In this document: in pieces, positions 16,047 through 24,832 of the stretch
Layout of the letters: each line of letters opens with the position of its first letter
Numbering within the stretch: position 1 is the stretch's first letter
DNA from: Prochlorococcus sp. AG-409-B05
GTDB taxonomy: Bacteria; Cyanobacteriota; Cyanobacteriia; PCC-6307; Cyanobiaceae
DNA length: 64,000 bases
Direction of reading: 5' to 3'
Assembly (NCBI GenBank): GCA_003216075.1
Contig: QCJK01000002.1
Coordinates: 1-64,000 of the forward strand
Notes under the pieces: generated by a model
Database searches by the model: none
What the model was told of the DNA's origin: nothing
What the model saw: only the letters and a program-made list of their open reading frames with translations
Position numbers and translations under genes: made by a program

Positions 16047-16412
16047 TTTTTTAAGTAAGTTGTAATAACCTTAAAGTTACCATCTAAGCGCCGGATTATC
16101 AATTTCTATATATAAATGGTCTTGTTCCTGGCTCTGAGCTCTAAATTATTAGTTTTATCAGGCCTTTATGTCATGGATGAAAAACATATTAAAGCAATTA
16201 TTATTATTATTCCAAGGATAAAGTGACTTTGTATGGTTTGACTTTGACGACATTATTTGAAAATATTCATTGAACATCTAAATCACTTCCCTCACTATGT
16301 TTGCTAACCAAGTTATCCTTATCTTCTTGATATTCATTTAATTCTTATTATTATACTTTTGGTTATATATATTATGTATATATGTTTAAGGTTACTTTAG
16401 GTCAGTTTTGGG
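16047..16412. other. AT-rich spacer, nothing recognised
   Basis: Three hundred and sixty-six bases between two small minus-strand membrane-protein genes. No ORF, repeat or strong hairpin was seen; it presumably contains the promoter of the 55-residue gene. Confidence 0.4.
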
Positions 16413-16613
16413 TTAGAGAGGCTTCCCTGAGATAAAACTGTGTACTGATGGTACTGTTCGGTAAAGAAGGTAAGCAAGAATTACTAATAAGTTCCCTCCT
16501 ACAACCATTGCTCCAGTTATTAGATTTTGTCTATCACTTGTGTAATCCCACTTTGGTTGTGTTTCACTATTAGATTTGGTTGATGCGGAATTATTTGATT
16601 TGGTTTCAGTCAT
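16413..16613 (-). CDS. small single-pass membrane protein, 66 aa
   Basis: A Ser/Asn/Lys-rich N-terminus (MTETKSNNSASTKSNSETQP) leads to a hydrophobic helix (GAMVVGGNLLVILAYLLY, about residues 34-51) and a short tail. It is divergent from pcb copy 2 across a 450-base spacer. It has no ExxNGR motif of Hli proteins, so it is not a high-light-inducible protein. Function unknown. Confidence 0.65.
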   Translation of the reverse strand: MTETKSNNSASTKSNSETQPKWDYTSDRQNLITGAMVVGGNLLVILAYLLYRTVPSVHSFISGKPL

Positions 16614-16755
16614 GGTTTTGTTTTTGATGAGATTTATTATGGAGGTTTAGAAATAACAGTGGTTAGATTAACTGGGTCGCAACATATTCTATTACCTCAT
16701 TTTACGAGTATTACTACATCTGATCTGAACTTGGCAATTGTATATGCACATGCAA

Positions 16756-16773
16756 ATTCATTTCAAAATGAAT
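16756..16773. promoter_or_regulatory. AT-rich palindrome, possible Fur-like operator
   Basis: ATTCATTT, spacer CA, AAATGAAT gives perfect eight-base arms in the divergent region upstream of pcb copy 2 (start 17063). The length and AT content resemble Fur-family boxes, and some pcb/isiA genes respond to iron. The match to a Fur consensus is only partial. Confidence 0.35.
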
Positions 16774-16804
16774 CAGTTCAAACTTTTGTCAGGGTCTGAC
16801 GAGC

Positions 16805-16948
16805 ATGTTTTTGACCAGTGCTACCCAAATCCTTTGTGCTGCAGTGGCTTATCACCTTTTGAGCATAGGCAAAACAGGATTCATACCTGATTTATTTTCT
16901 AATGAAATCACAAAATCCTTTGTTGATCCTTGCTTTTATCACCACTGA
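16805..16948 (+). CDS. possible small protein upstream of pcb, 47 aa
   Basis: The frame starts MFLTSATQILCAAVAYHLLS, then IGKTGFIPDLF, and ends DPCFYHH. The hydrophobic N-terminal part could be one membrane helix. It lies 114 bases before the ATG of pcb copy 2 and may share its transcript. Support is composition only. Confidence 0.35.
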   Translation: MFLTSATQILCAAVAYHLLSIGKTGFIPDLFSNEITKSFVDPCFYHH

Positions 16949-17062
16949 AGGGGCTTAGGTTTTAAAACGCGAGAATTTACACAATGTAAAAGTCTTGTGA
17001 CCATATTCCTGAGGCCTTCGTTTAAGAGTAAGGTCATAGCGCTTAGCTTCCCCGCACTATTA

Positions 17063-18118
17063 ATGCAGACCTATGGAAACCCAGACGTCACCTATGGGTG
17101 GTGGGCTGGTAATTCAGGGGTAACCAATCGCTCAGGTAAATTTATTGCAGCTCATGCCGCTCATACCGGCTTGATTGCATTCTGGGCCGGTGCTTTTACC
17201 CTTTTTGAGCTTGCTCGCTATGACCCCACGGTGCCAATGGGGCACCAACCACTGATTGCCCTTCCACACCTTGCAGCTCTAGGTATCGGTTTTGACGATG
17301 CAGGAGTTTGGGTGGGAGGAAGCTCTGTTGTTGCTATTGCTGTAGTACACCTTGTGGCTTCGATGGTCTATGGAGCAGGCGGACTCCTTCACTCACTCCT
17401 TTTTGTAGGAGATATGCAGGACTCTGAAGTTATCCAGGCCAGGAAGTTCAAACTTGAATGGGATAACCCAGACAATCAGACCTTTATTTTGGGTCATCAC
17501 CTGATTTTATTAGGTGTTGCCAATATTCAGTTTGTTGAATGGGCTAGAAATCACGGCATTTATGACGCTGCCATAGGAGCTGTTCGTCAAGTTGAATACA
17601 ACTTAGACGTTTCAATGATTTGGAGTCATCAATTTGACTTCCTATCAATTAGCAACTTGGAAGATGTCATGGGTGGCCATGCTTTCTTAGCCTTTTTCAT
17701 GATTGGTGGTGGTGCTTTCCATATCGCTACTAAGCAAATTGGCGAGTACACTCAATTCAAAGGATCTGGCTTGTTGTCAGCAGAAGCCGTACTTTCTTGG
17801 TCTCTAGCTGGTATTGGTTGGATGGCGATAGTTGCAGCTTTCTGGTGTGCGACAAACACAACCGTTTATCCAGAAGCTTTCTTTGGCGAGACGTTGGCTT
17901 TTAAATTCGGTATCGCTCCATATTGGGTAGATACTGTTGATTTACCAAATGGCTTGCATACTTCACGAGCATGGCTGACCAATGTCCATTATTTCCTTGG
18001 ATTCTTTTATATTCAAGGACATCTGTGGCATGCACTTCGTGCAATGGGTTTTGACTTCCAAAGACTTAAGGATGTTAAATATGGACCTCTAGGAAAGCCT
18101 GCTGATCTTAGAGGATGA
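17063..18118 (+). CDS. pcb: Pcb chlorophyll a/b-binding antenna protein (copy 2)
   Basis: This is a second member of the Pcb family, 351 residues from the ATG at 17063 (MQTYGNPDVTYGWWAGNSGV). A longer frame from a GTG at 16997 is possible, but copy 1 and the family begin at the MQTYGNP sequence. Six membrane helices and the chlorophyll-binding His pattern are intact (ILGHHLILLG, GGAFHIATK, GHLWHALRAMGFDF). It differs from copy 1 mainly in a shorter loop before FKLEWDNPDNQTF and in the C-terminus. A strong terminator follows, so it is probably monocistronic. Confidence 0.95.
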   Translation: MQTYGNPDVTYGWWAGNSGVTNRSGKFIAAHAAHTGLIAFWAGAFTLFELARYDPTVPMGHQPLIALPHLAALGIGFDDAGVWVGGSSVVAIAVVHLVASMVYGAGGLLHSLLFVGDMQDSEVIQARKFKLEWDNPDNQTFILGHHLILLGVANIQFVEWARNHGIYDAAIGAVRQVEYNLDVSMIWSHQFDFLSISNLEDVMGGHAFLAFFMIGGGAFHIATKQIGEYTQFKGSGLLSAEAVLSWSLAGIGWMAIVAAFWCATNTTVYPEAFFGETLAFKFGIAPYWVDTVDLPNGLHTSRAWLTNVHYFLGFFYIQGHLWHALRAMGFDFQRLKDVKYGPLGKPADLRG

Positions 18119-18169
18119 TTCTGAGTAGTTATCAACTCAAATAGCTACTACTGTTCCTTCAGTTTTTAA

Positions 18170-18200
18170 AACGCCTCGTCTTATGCGAGGCGTTTTTTTT
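18170..18200 (+). terminator. rho-independent terminator of pcb copy 2
   Basis: AACGCCTCG and CGAGGCGTT form a nine-base stem with a seven-base loop, followed by a run of at least eight T. It is 50 bases after the pcb stop codon. Confidence 0.95.
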
Positions 18201-18293
18201 TACTTCGCAGGAGCTTTCTTTTATTTCACACTTTTCTTATTAAGATCCTGCAATCAAAATCAGCCTTAAAGCATCACTACTCTTCATCTTGAG

Positions 18294-18521
18294 TTGAAGA
18301 ATTATCACGACTCTATATATGGTAGTTGCTTATCACTACTGGGAAGCGCTTTATTGGGTTGTAACGAAATAGATATGGCCTATTCACCCTGGGGACATAA
18401 GACCAACCTGAGTCTCACGTCAAGTGCCTCAAAAGATGTTGTCGTGACTTCTGATATTAAATTGAAGCTGGGTCTTTTTGAATTGTTCCTGCACGCACTT
18501 CTTTTGTTTTTATTAGTTTGA
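18294..18521 (+). CDS. doubtful small ORF between pcb and gltS
   Basis: A 75-codon frame from a TTG has a hydrophobic C-terminus (LGLFELFLHALLLFLLV). An internal ATG at 18375 (MAYSPWGHKTNLSL) would give a 48-residue tail-anchored protein. There is no recognisable family and no clear ribosome-binding site, so this may be chance. Confidence 0.3.
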   Translation: MKNYHDSIYGSCLSLLGSALLGCNEIDMAYSPWGHKTNLSLTSSASKDVVVTSDIKLKLGLFELFLHALLLFLLV

Positions 18522-18807
18522 TAAAGGCTTGATAGAAATTCTAAAACCATCTTTTGACAGAAGGTCTTAATAGTACAGTCTTTTTTATGTGATCTCTTTT
18601 TAATTATTTTTATGACTTTCTAAAAATTAAGAATATCTTTGATGATATTTAAATAATAATACTATATATTGATTGTCTTGTGACAATTGAATAGCTGTAG
18701 TTTGTTCTCAACCATATGAAGGAATCGTCTTATAGAGCATTTTGGGGGGCATTAATTATGCCTTTGAATTTATTTGATAATCCCCTTCTTTCTTGTCTGG
18801 CTTTCTA

Positions 18808-20205
18808 ATGGATCGTGAACTTAATGGTTTGAGTGATCTCATTAATTCAATTGCAATTCCCTCTTTGGTTTGGGCATTTGGTCTATTAATTATTTTAGGG
18901 GTTTTGTTGTCTTATGGTAGACGTCTAGATCAGGCGATGAAATTAGAGCGAATAGGTATTCCAATTGCACTTGTATGTGGACTACTGGCTTTATTGATTG
19001 GTCCCTATGGAATAGTTCCCATTCTTCCTGTGTCAGTCACTCAGATTTGGGTTCAATTACCTGTCCCTCTTCTTACTTTGGTATTTGCAACCTTGCTTCT
19101 TGGTAATCCACTCCCAAATGGAAATGGATTAGTAAAACCAGTTGCATTTCAGGCATTATTTGGACTTTTTCTTGGTTTTGGTCAATATTTAGTTGGTGGA
19201 ATTGCAGTTTTATTTTTCTTGACACCCTTGTTGGGCGTAGATCCATTAATGGGATGTCTTATTGAGGTTGGCTTTGAGGGTGGGCATGGAGCAGCTTCTG
19301 TGATGGGAGAAAGCTTTATGAAATTAGGCTTTTCTAGGGGGTTAGACCTTGGATTGGCTATGGCGACTGTGGGATTGCTCTCTTCAACTATTATTGGAAG
19401 TTTGATAGTTGTTGTAGCACGCTTATTGGGATGGTTAAGTCCACAATTGCCTATATCTAAAGAAGAAAAAGAAAATGAGTTTGGTTTAATTGGACTTGTA
19501 GATCAAATCAAGTCCCTAGCAGTAAACCTTGCACTTGCAGGAATCGCAGTAGTAGTTGGACTCATATTATTGTATCTTTTAAAACTAATATCTCCTTTGA
19601 TGGGAGTTTATTTTCAAGATATTATAGAAGTATTTCCAGTCTTTCCAATGGCTCTTCTAGGGTCTTTTGTAATTCGTTTTATACTAGAAAAGACTAAAAA
19701 AACTCATATTGTCTCACAACTATTCCAGAGAGAAATCGGTATTTTGGCAACAGACCTCTTGATAACTACTGCTATGGCCAGTCTCAATTTGCCTTTACTT
19801 TTAATAGACTGGTTTCCTATAGTTGTATTGTCAGTTATTGGACTAGTGTGGAATCTATTTGGAATGTTTGTATTTGGGAGATTACTTATTAGGGATGAAT
19901 GGTTTGAACGCTCAATAGCTGAATTTGGTAATTCTACAGGAGTAGCAGCAAGTGGTCTTTTGTTGCTTCGCCTTGCTGATCCTACTAATGTAACTAAGAC
20001 TCTTCCTGTATTTTCTTTTAAACAGTTATTTCTTCAACCTATTTTGTCAGGGGGTTTGATTACTGTTATAGCGCCAATAATTATTGTTCAAATAGGATTA
20101 CAAGGGTGGACGGAAATATGTGGAGGATTAACATTATTTTTTGCTTTTCTTGCGTTAATAATTCCAAGGACTGATTTGGTTCGTGACAAATCAATTGTAG
20201 AATAA
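18808..20205 (+). CDS. gltS: sodium/glutamate symporter
   Basis: This integral membrane protein of about 465 residues has ten or more hydrophobic helices. It matches GltS, which imports glutamate with sodium. The conserved segment VGFEGGHGAASVMG is intact, and a second-half counterpart occurs at FGNSTGVAASGLLLLR. The long cytoplasmic loop near the middle (SKEEKENEFGLIGL) is expected. I prefer the ATG at 18808 to an upstream TTG at 18793. Together with the ABC system at 44.6-48.5 kb it points to amino-acid scavenging. Confidence 0.85.
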   Translation: MDRELNGLSDLINSIAIPSLVWAFGLLIILGVLLSYGRRLDQAMKLERIGIPIALVCGLLALLIGPYGIVPILPVSVTQIWVQLPVPLLTLVFATLLLGNPLPNGNGLVKPVAFQALFGLFLGFGQYLVGGIAVLFFLTPLLGVDPLMGCLIEVGFEGGHGAASVMGESFMKLGFSRGLDLGLAMATVGLLSSTIIGSLIVVVARLLGWLSPQLPISKEEKENEFGLIGLVDQIKSLAVNLALAGIAVVVGLILLYLLKLISPLMGVYFQDIIEVFPVFPMALLGSFVIRFILEKTKKTHIVSQLFQREIGILATDLLITTAMASLNLPLLLIDWFPIVVLSVIGLVWNLFGMFVFGRLLIRDEWFERSIAEFGNSTGVAASGLLLLRLADPTNVTKTLPVFSFKQLFLQPILSGGLITVIAPIIIVQIGLQGWTEICGGLTLFFAFLALIIPRTDLVRDKSIVE

Positions 20206-20279
20206 CAGGCTATTATTGGTCGTTGATCTGATTTCATTAAAGTCTAAACCTCCTTTTATCCCCAACTATTACTAAGAAT

Positions 20280-20528
20280 ATGCAATTCAAGGAAATTCCT
20301 CCTCAAGAGTCACGTGAGAAATGGTTTAGGAGTCATCTACTTGGTCGTGAAGTTGAACTTAGAGAACTATATGAAATGCCCCAACCTGAACTGGATCTAT
20401 TAATGGCAGAGACTGCCGAATTAAGGAGTGATCAGGGAAATAGGGAGAGGAATGTTGGTAAATATTGCACTGCAGGGTATTTTCTTGAATTAGCAAGGAT
20501 TATTGATCATAGAAGACTAAATGAATAA
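20280..20528 (+). CDS. conserved small protein, 82 aa
   Basis: This charged, helical protein begins MQFKEIPPQESREKWFRSHL and ends LELARIIDHRRLNE. Nothing suggests membranes or metals. It follows gltS on the same strand with 74 bases between, so co-transcription is possible. Proteins of this type look restricted to picocyanobacteria; function unknown. Confidence 0.65.
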   Translation: MQFKEIPPQESREKWFRSHLLGREVELRELYEMPQPELDLLMAETAELRSDQGNRERNVGKYCTAGYFLELARIIDHRRLNE

Positions 20529-20585
20529 ATATATGATTTTATATTATTAGTTCAACATTGAAGATATTGAAATTGGATAGTTAAT

Positions 20586-21479
20586 TTATTCTTGTATTTT
20601 TATTAAACGACTAAGAGCTGTAATGTCCTCATCTTTATAACCACTCTGTATAAGATCTTCTTCTAGATCTTTAACTTTATTTGTAATAGGTAGGTTTAGT
20701 CCTAATTTAGCTGCAATTTCTAAGGCAATATTTAGATCTTTATGGTGAAGTGATACTTTGAACCCTAGAGGATATTTCTCATTGAGTATTGAATTAGATC
20801 TATGTCTTAGAGCCCATGAATCAGCAGCCCCATTTGTTAACGCTTTAATAACTCTTTCCATTGGTAATCCTAATTGCTTTCCTGTAATAATGGCTTCAGC
20901 TAGTGCTGCATAAGTTCCAGCAACAAGAATTTGATTTATTGCCTTAACTTCTTGTCCTCGTCCTACTTCTCCAAAGTGATATATTTCCTTCCCAATGACT
21001 TGAAGGATTGGAAGAACGTAATTTATTGTAGATGATTCTCCTCCTAATAATATTGTAAGCAATCCATCTTTAGCATTTTCAGTTCCTCCAGTTACAGGTG
21101 CGTCTAAATAGGTGACTTGAGTCTGGATAAGTCTTTTTGCATTTTCTTTGGCCTTTTTTGGACTAATAGTTGATAAATCTATAACAATACTATTGCGTTG
21201 GAGTGTTTTTGCTGCTCCATTTGAACCAAATAGGATCTCATCAACAGCAGAGTCATCACTAACGCACAATATAAATACTTTACAACCAATTGCTGCTTCT
21301 TTTGGATTTGAAAATACTATGGTATTAGTACCAAGTTCTTGATATAAATGCTTCCTCGTCCTGCTGTAAATATTTAATCTATAGCCAGCAGCTTTGAGAT
21401 TTCTTGCTATAGGTAAACCTATAGCACCAAGTCCAACAAATCCAATTAGACAAGAAGGGTCTAGGTGATCCTTAAACAT
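20586..21479 (-). CDS. 3-hydroxyisobutyrate dehydrogenase-like enzyme
   Basis: This 297-residue member of the beta-hydroxyacid dehydrogenase family oxidises short 3-hydroxy acids with NAD(P), including tartronate semialdehyde and succinic-semialdehyde reductases. The N-terminal Rossmann motif is IGFVGLGAIGLPIARNLKAA, and the substrate motif DAPVTGGTENAKDGLL is intact. The catalytic Lys lies in GRGQEVKAINQIL. The exact substrate cannot be read from sequence. It is followed closely upstream by a GST gene on the same strand. Confidence 0.85.
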   Translation of the reverse strand: MFKDHLDPSCLIGFVGLGAIGLPIARNLKAAGYRLNIYSRTRKHLYQELGTNTIVFSNPKEAAIGCKVFILCVSDDSAVDEILFGSNGAAKTLQRNSIVIDLSTISPKKAKENAKRLIQTQVTYLDAPVTGGTENAKDGLLTILLGGESSTINYVLPILQVIGKEIYHFGEVGRGQEVKAINQILVAGTYAALAEAIITGKQLGLPMERVIKALTNGAADSWALRHRSNSILNEKYPLGFKVSLHHKDLNIALEIAAKLGLNLPITNKVKDLEEDLIQSGYKDEDITALSRLIKIQE

Positions 21480-21515
21480 AATATTTTAGAAAAAAATAGT
21501 ACTTTATTATATCTT

Positions 21516-22184
21516 TTAAGGAAATATAAATGGCTTGTCAGAAGGGCTCCATGGTTTATAACGAGTCATTAAAATTTCGAAAAGTGTATGATTTTGAAAG
21601 TATTCAAGCCAGTCTCTAATGGGTTTTAGGTTTTGATAGCTGTCAAATGCTTTTATGTTAGCAATTCTAAATTGTCGAACAAATGGCCATAATGCCCAAT
21701 CAGCTAAACTTTCTTGAGCACCAATTATCCATGGTTGATTGTTTGGTGTATTATTTTTATAAATCCTTTCATTCCATTCCTCAATTATCTCTAAAGCTTT
21801 GTTCTTGTGGTAAATATAGTCTGAATTAACGTATCTTGAGTTATATTTGTATCGGTCTAGATGATATTTAAATCCATTATCATTTTGATCAATTAATTTT
21901 TCAATTTCACTCTTATTAGTTCTAGATGTATTTTTTAGGTGTTCTAAATTAACTGAGCCTTCAATAGCCCAGTTCATTATTTCTCTACTTTCATCTATTA
22001 CTTTACCTTGAGATGTGATTAGGATAGGTACTGTTGCTTTCGAAGACACCTTTATTAAATCCAATGGTTTTCTTTTTAGATCTATTTCTCTAATCTCTAC
22101 AGATTTCTTTGCTGACAGAATTGCCCAACGTGCCCTTATTGCGTAAGGACAACGCCTGAAGCTATATAAAATATCCTGAGCCAT
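21516..22184 (-). CDS. glutathione S-transferase family protein
   Basis: This 222-residue protein has a thioredoxin-like N-terminal domain with an active-site-like RRCPYAIRARWAI at residues 10-22. A glutathione-binding ATVPIL and DES pattern follow at about 50-65. The C-terminal helical domain contains the SLADWALWPFVRQFRI segment common in cyanobacterial GSTs. It probably protects against peroxides or xenobiotics. It lies 37 bases before the dehydrogenase gene on the same strand, a likely pair. Confidence 0.85.
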   Translation of the reverse strand: MAQDILYSFRRCPYAIRARWAILSAKKSVEIREIDLKRKPLDLIKVSSKATVPILITSQGKVIDESREIMNWAIEGSVNLEHLKNTSRTNKSEIEKLIDQNDNGFKYHLDRYKYNSRYVNSDYIYHKNKALEIIEEWNERIYKNNTPNNQPWIIGAQESLADWALWPFVRQFRIANIKAFDSYQNLKPIRDWLEYFQNHTLFEILMTRYKPWSPSDKPFIFP

Positions 22185-22252
22185 ATTAGCTTAGTATACT
22201 TATATAAAACTATCTTCACATTAACATGATCTCAGTGGATATATACTAAGTT

Positions 22253-22744
22253 TTAATTTATCAATGGTAATAGTCTATTCGTAAATATTTGAATTATATT
22301 TACGATCCATAAAATAATAAGAATTAGTGTTAGCCGTTTAAGCATTTTAAATTTCTTGATTGAACTCTGCAATATAAACAATTGAACCACTCTTAAAGTA
22401 CTGAATATTAAACCAATTAAAACCCCCACTCCTTTTCCAATGAAATTTACAAATAATATTTCAAATAATATTTGAGACAATATTAAGACGAGATAAGGAT
22501 CTAATACTGATGAATAAATGTCGTTTTTCAAATTTGTCAACTTTACATATAATGGTACTAGTATTCCAATTGTCAGGAAAAATAAGAAGTAGTAACTAGA
22601 TAGGGGAATACGCTCAATTATGCTAACGAAACTATCAGAGATTGAATATAATAATCCTTGACTCCCTATCAAAATTAGTAGCAAAGACAAAAAAATATTG
22701 ACTTTGTATATCCCTTCAACACTTGTTAGGAATCCCTTTTTCAT
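22253..22744 (-). CDS. membrane protein of unknown function, 163 aa
   Basis: About four hydrophobic helices are visible, for example IFLSLLLILIGSQGLLYSI near residues 16-34 and YYFLFFLTIGILVPLYV near 50-66. It begins three bases after the stop of the metallo-beta-lactamase-fold gene, so the two are an operon. No family recognised; the pairing suggests a membrane partner or co-expressed function. Confidence 0.7.
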   Translation of the reverse strand: MKKGFLTSVEGIYKVNIFLSLLLILIGSQGLLYSISDSFVSIIERIPLSSYYFLFFLTIGILVPLYVKLTNLKNDIYSSVLDPYLVLILSQILFEILFVNFIGKGVGVLIGLIFSTLRVVQLFILQSSIKKFKMLKRLTLILIILWIVNIIQIFTNRLLPLIN

Positions 22745-22747
22745 ATT

Positions 22748-23515
22748 TTAGGAATTAGGGTGATCGATATCTTTCTGATCGACAAGTAAATACTCTTTAC
22801 CAGGAAGAGGATCAATACAATTAATATGTTTAGTCAAATTGTTTTCTAGATCATTTAATGTCCCTTTAATTTGAATAATCTCATTAACAATTCCTGAATA
22901 AATAGCATCACCACCTGTAGCGCTTGCAAGTATATTTATGGGATTGAATTTTTTAGCGAGTTGTAGTGCTGCTTCCCTTCCTCTTATTATATTACCGATT
23001 ATTGGTAAACTTACATCTACAATTGGTGTAATTATTGTATGAATGTTTTCTATTTCAATATTTTTGTCTACGTAACCATGTGGTTCAATGTATAAATTGA
23101 AATGTTTATAACTAATTATATATCCATTCTCTGTTTGCGGTACAGGTGCTCCTGATGTAACTAGTATTCTTAGCCCGAAGACATAAATTTCATTCCCTGG
23201 ACTTAATTTCTTAAAAGATTTAAATCCTAGCTTTTTTACTACTTTGCTACAGGATTTAGAACCATATACTGGAATGTTCTTAGAAAATTCATCAAGAGTG
23301 GCCGAATGACAATGGTCAGAAAGCCCTTGAGTAAGGAGAATTAGATCTATATTTTTTGGAATTGGCCATTTATTGGAAAGCCTTCCTTTGAAAAACCACG
23401 CTCCTGGTGGAAATATCAAATCTCCTTTAAGCCAGGGATCAACAAGAATTCTTATCTTGTCAAATTCGAGCAACCACCCATTAGAACCGTAATAGATTGC
23501 TTTAATCCTAGTCAT
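22748..23515 (-). CDS. degenerate metallo-beta-lactamase-fold protein
   Basis: This 255-residue protein has the fold's N-terminal strand (IKAIYYGSNGWLLEFDKIRI) and LVDPWLKGD. The metal motif reads LLTQGLSDHCH: the canonical first two His of HxHxDH are Gln and Leu, while Asp-His remain. The usual GDT is EPHG. Plant and cyanobacterial homologues share this Q variant as I recall, so it may bind one metal or none. It heads an operon with a small membrane protein. Confidence 0.8.
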   Translation of the reverse strand: MTRIKAIYYGSNGWLLEFDKIRILVDPWLKGDLIFPPGAWFFKGRLSNKWPIPKNIDLILLTQGLSDHCHSATLDEFSKNIPVYGSKSCSKVVKKLGFKSFKKLSPGNEIYVFGLRILVTSGAPVPQTENGYIISYKHFNLYIEPHGYVDKNIEIENIHTIITPIVDVSLPIIGNIIRGREAALQLAKKFNPINILASATGGDAIYSGIVNEIIQIKGTLNDLENNLTKHINCIDPLPGKEYLLVDQKDIDHPNS

Positions 23516-23726
23516 ATTCTTATCATAATTTCGATTTAACTCTTCGTCTAGCTGTTAGGGCCTTTATTAGTAAGGAAATTTCTAAAAACTGGTACATAAA
23601 ACCTGACATCCTGAATTTTAATAAGAACCTATTGCATTTTGAATAAAAAGGATGCATAAAGGGTCTGGAGGAAGCAAAGGATAATTCAACATATCTATTT
23701 AAAAAACTTATCTACTTCAGGTTCGA

Positions 23727-24026
23727 TTGATGAATTTTGTCAACTATATGCACTATCTTGAACCTATTCAAGAGCATGTGACCAGATTTTATTCAACCAC
23801 ATCAGAGATAATTACTGTACTTCTTGTTATTTGGCTTTTAAACTTCTTTGCTGGAATGGTACATCGTACCTACTCTTCAGGAAAGGCTTTAGGTGGAATA
23901 TATTGGAAATATTTCCATAAATATATTAAGAGTCTTAATAACCTTGTAATGACTTTTCTCCAAAAAAGGCTATTTGGCCCAGCTAAATCTGAAAATAAAA
24001 ATTGTACAGTCAGACAAATTTATTAA
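23727..24026 (+). CDS. small membrane protein, 99 aa
   Basis: This protein has one clear hydrophobic helix (EIITVLLVIWLLNFFAGM, about residues 27-44), flanked by an amphipathic N-terminus and a basic tail (YWKYFHKYIKSLNNLVMTF). It is followed by a strong terminator, which supports a monocistronic gene. Function unknown. Confidence 0.65.
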   Translation: MMNFVNYMHYLEPIQEHVTRFYSTTSEIITVLLVIWLLNFFAGMVHRTYSSGKALGGIYWKYFHKYIKSLNNLVMTFLQKRLFGPAKSENKNCTVRQIY

Positions 24027-24073
24027 ACAGTCATAAATTGATATATATTCTGAAATTTATAGGGTTATTGTTA

Positions 24074-24114
24074 AAGGCCATTACTCGTTAGTAGTTCTGC
24101 CAAGTAATGGCCTT
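24074..24114 (+). terminator. terminator hairpin after the 99-aa gene
   Basis: Twelve-base perfect arms AAGGCCATTACT (24074-24085) and AGTAATGGCCTT (24103-24114) with an extra A-U flank. They lie between the convergent 99-residue gene and the 45-residue gene at 24147, so it may serve both. Confidence 0.75.
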
Positions 24115-24146
24115 AACTTTAAATGAAAAAATTGATAGTACTGGAG

Positions 24147-24284
24147 TTACCCGCCAAATAGACTTGACACTACTGATCCAACAGCAACGATGAGTCCACC
24201 CCACTTAATCACGGGCTGAGCATTGTCATATGAAGAAGCCACTAGAAGAGCTGCTAGTTCAATGACGACTATGTCGGAAGTCAT
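24147..24284 (-). CDS. small membrane protein, 45 aa
   Basis: The frame encodes MTSDIVVIELAALLVASSYD, then NAQPVIKWGGLIVAVGSVVS and a short SLFGG end. Two short hydrophobic segments could form a hairpin or one could cross the membrane. It is convergent with the 99-residue gene across a terminator. Not a known photosystem subunit to my eye. Confidence 0.55.
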   Translation of the reverse strand: MTSDIVVIELAALLVASSYDNAQPVIKWGGLIVAVGSVVSSLFGG

Positions 24285-24482
24285 AGGGCAAATGTTATTA
24301 GGCTCCTATTTTGTAGCAAGAACTACATTTGTCGTCCACCTATTTGCATAAATATTTAGCAAATCATTTTCTAATAAATGGTTTATTCGAGCTTTGAATC
24401 TCCTCCTTGGCCAGGAAGTTGCCCCCAACTGGAATTTACCTTTTCTTTATTTTTACGATTGACCTGAGTTTAGAGCTTTTGT

Positions 24483-24629
24483 TCAGCGATCAAACAATTG
24501 GTGGAGAATGACCCATCTTTTTTCGCTTTCGATTTGTTGATTTTTTATGCTGAGGCAATGACTGCAGTGGCAATAAATACCTTTTGGATCATGTTTTTCT
24601 AATTGTTGTTGCTGAGGTTGTAGTTCCAT
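24483..24629 (-). CDS. small CxCxxC protein, 48 aa
   Basis: A 48-residue frame starts MELQPQQQQLEKHDPKGIYC and contains YCHCSHCLS, three Cys and two His within nine residues, then a basic tail with WVILHQLFDR. The Cys/His cluster suggests zinc or copper binding. No family recognised, but the dense motif in a short frame makes a real gene likely. Confidence 0.55.
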   Translation of the reverse strand: MELQPQQQQLEKHDPKGIYCHCSHCLSIKNQQIESEKRWVILHQLFDR

Positions 24630-24832
24630 AGCCTTGACTTGATTGGTTGGATATTTTGCTAATCAAAGCAACCTATTAGCAAATTGAACACCTTCTTGAA
24701 AGCAAATGTTTGTTAAATTTTATAATTATATAAATGTTCTATTCTTTTCTTTCTATTTAGATAAATGCATTATTTTTAATACATCTAATTCTTACCAATA
24801 TAAATTAGTATATGTATTTCTATCGTTCATGT

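Noticed and set aside
16997-17062. GTG start extending pcb copy 2 by 22 codons
   Set aside because: Copy 1 and the family start at MQTYGNP; the extension peptide is not conserved between the two copies.
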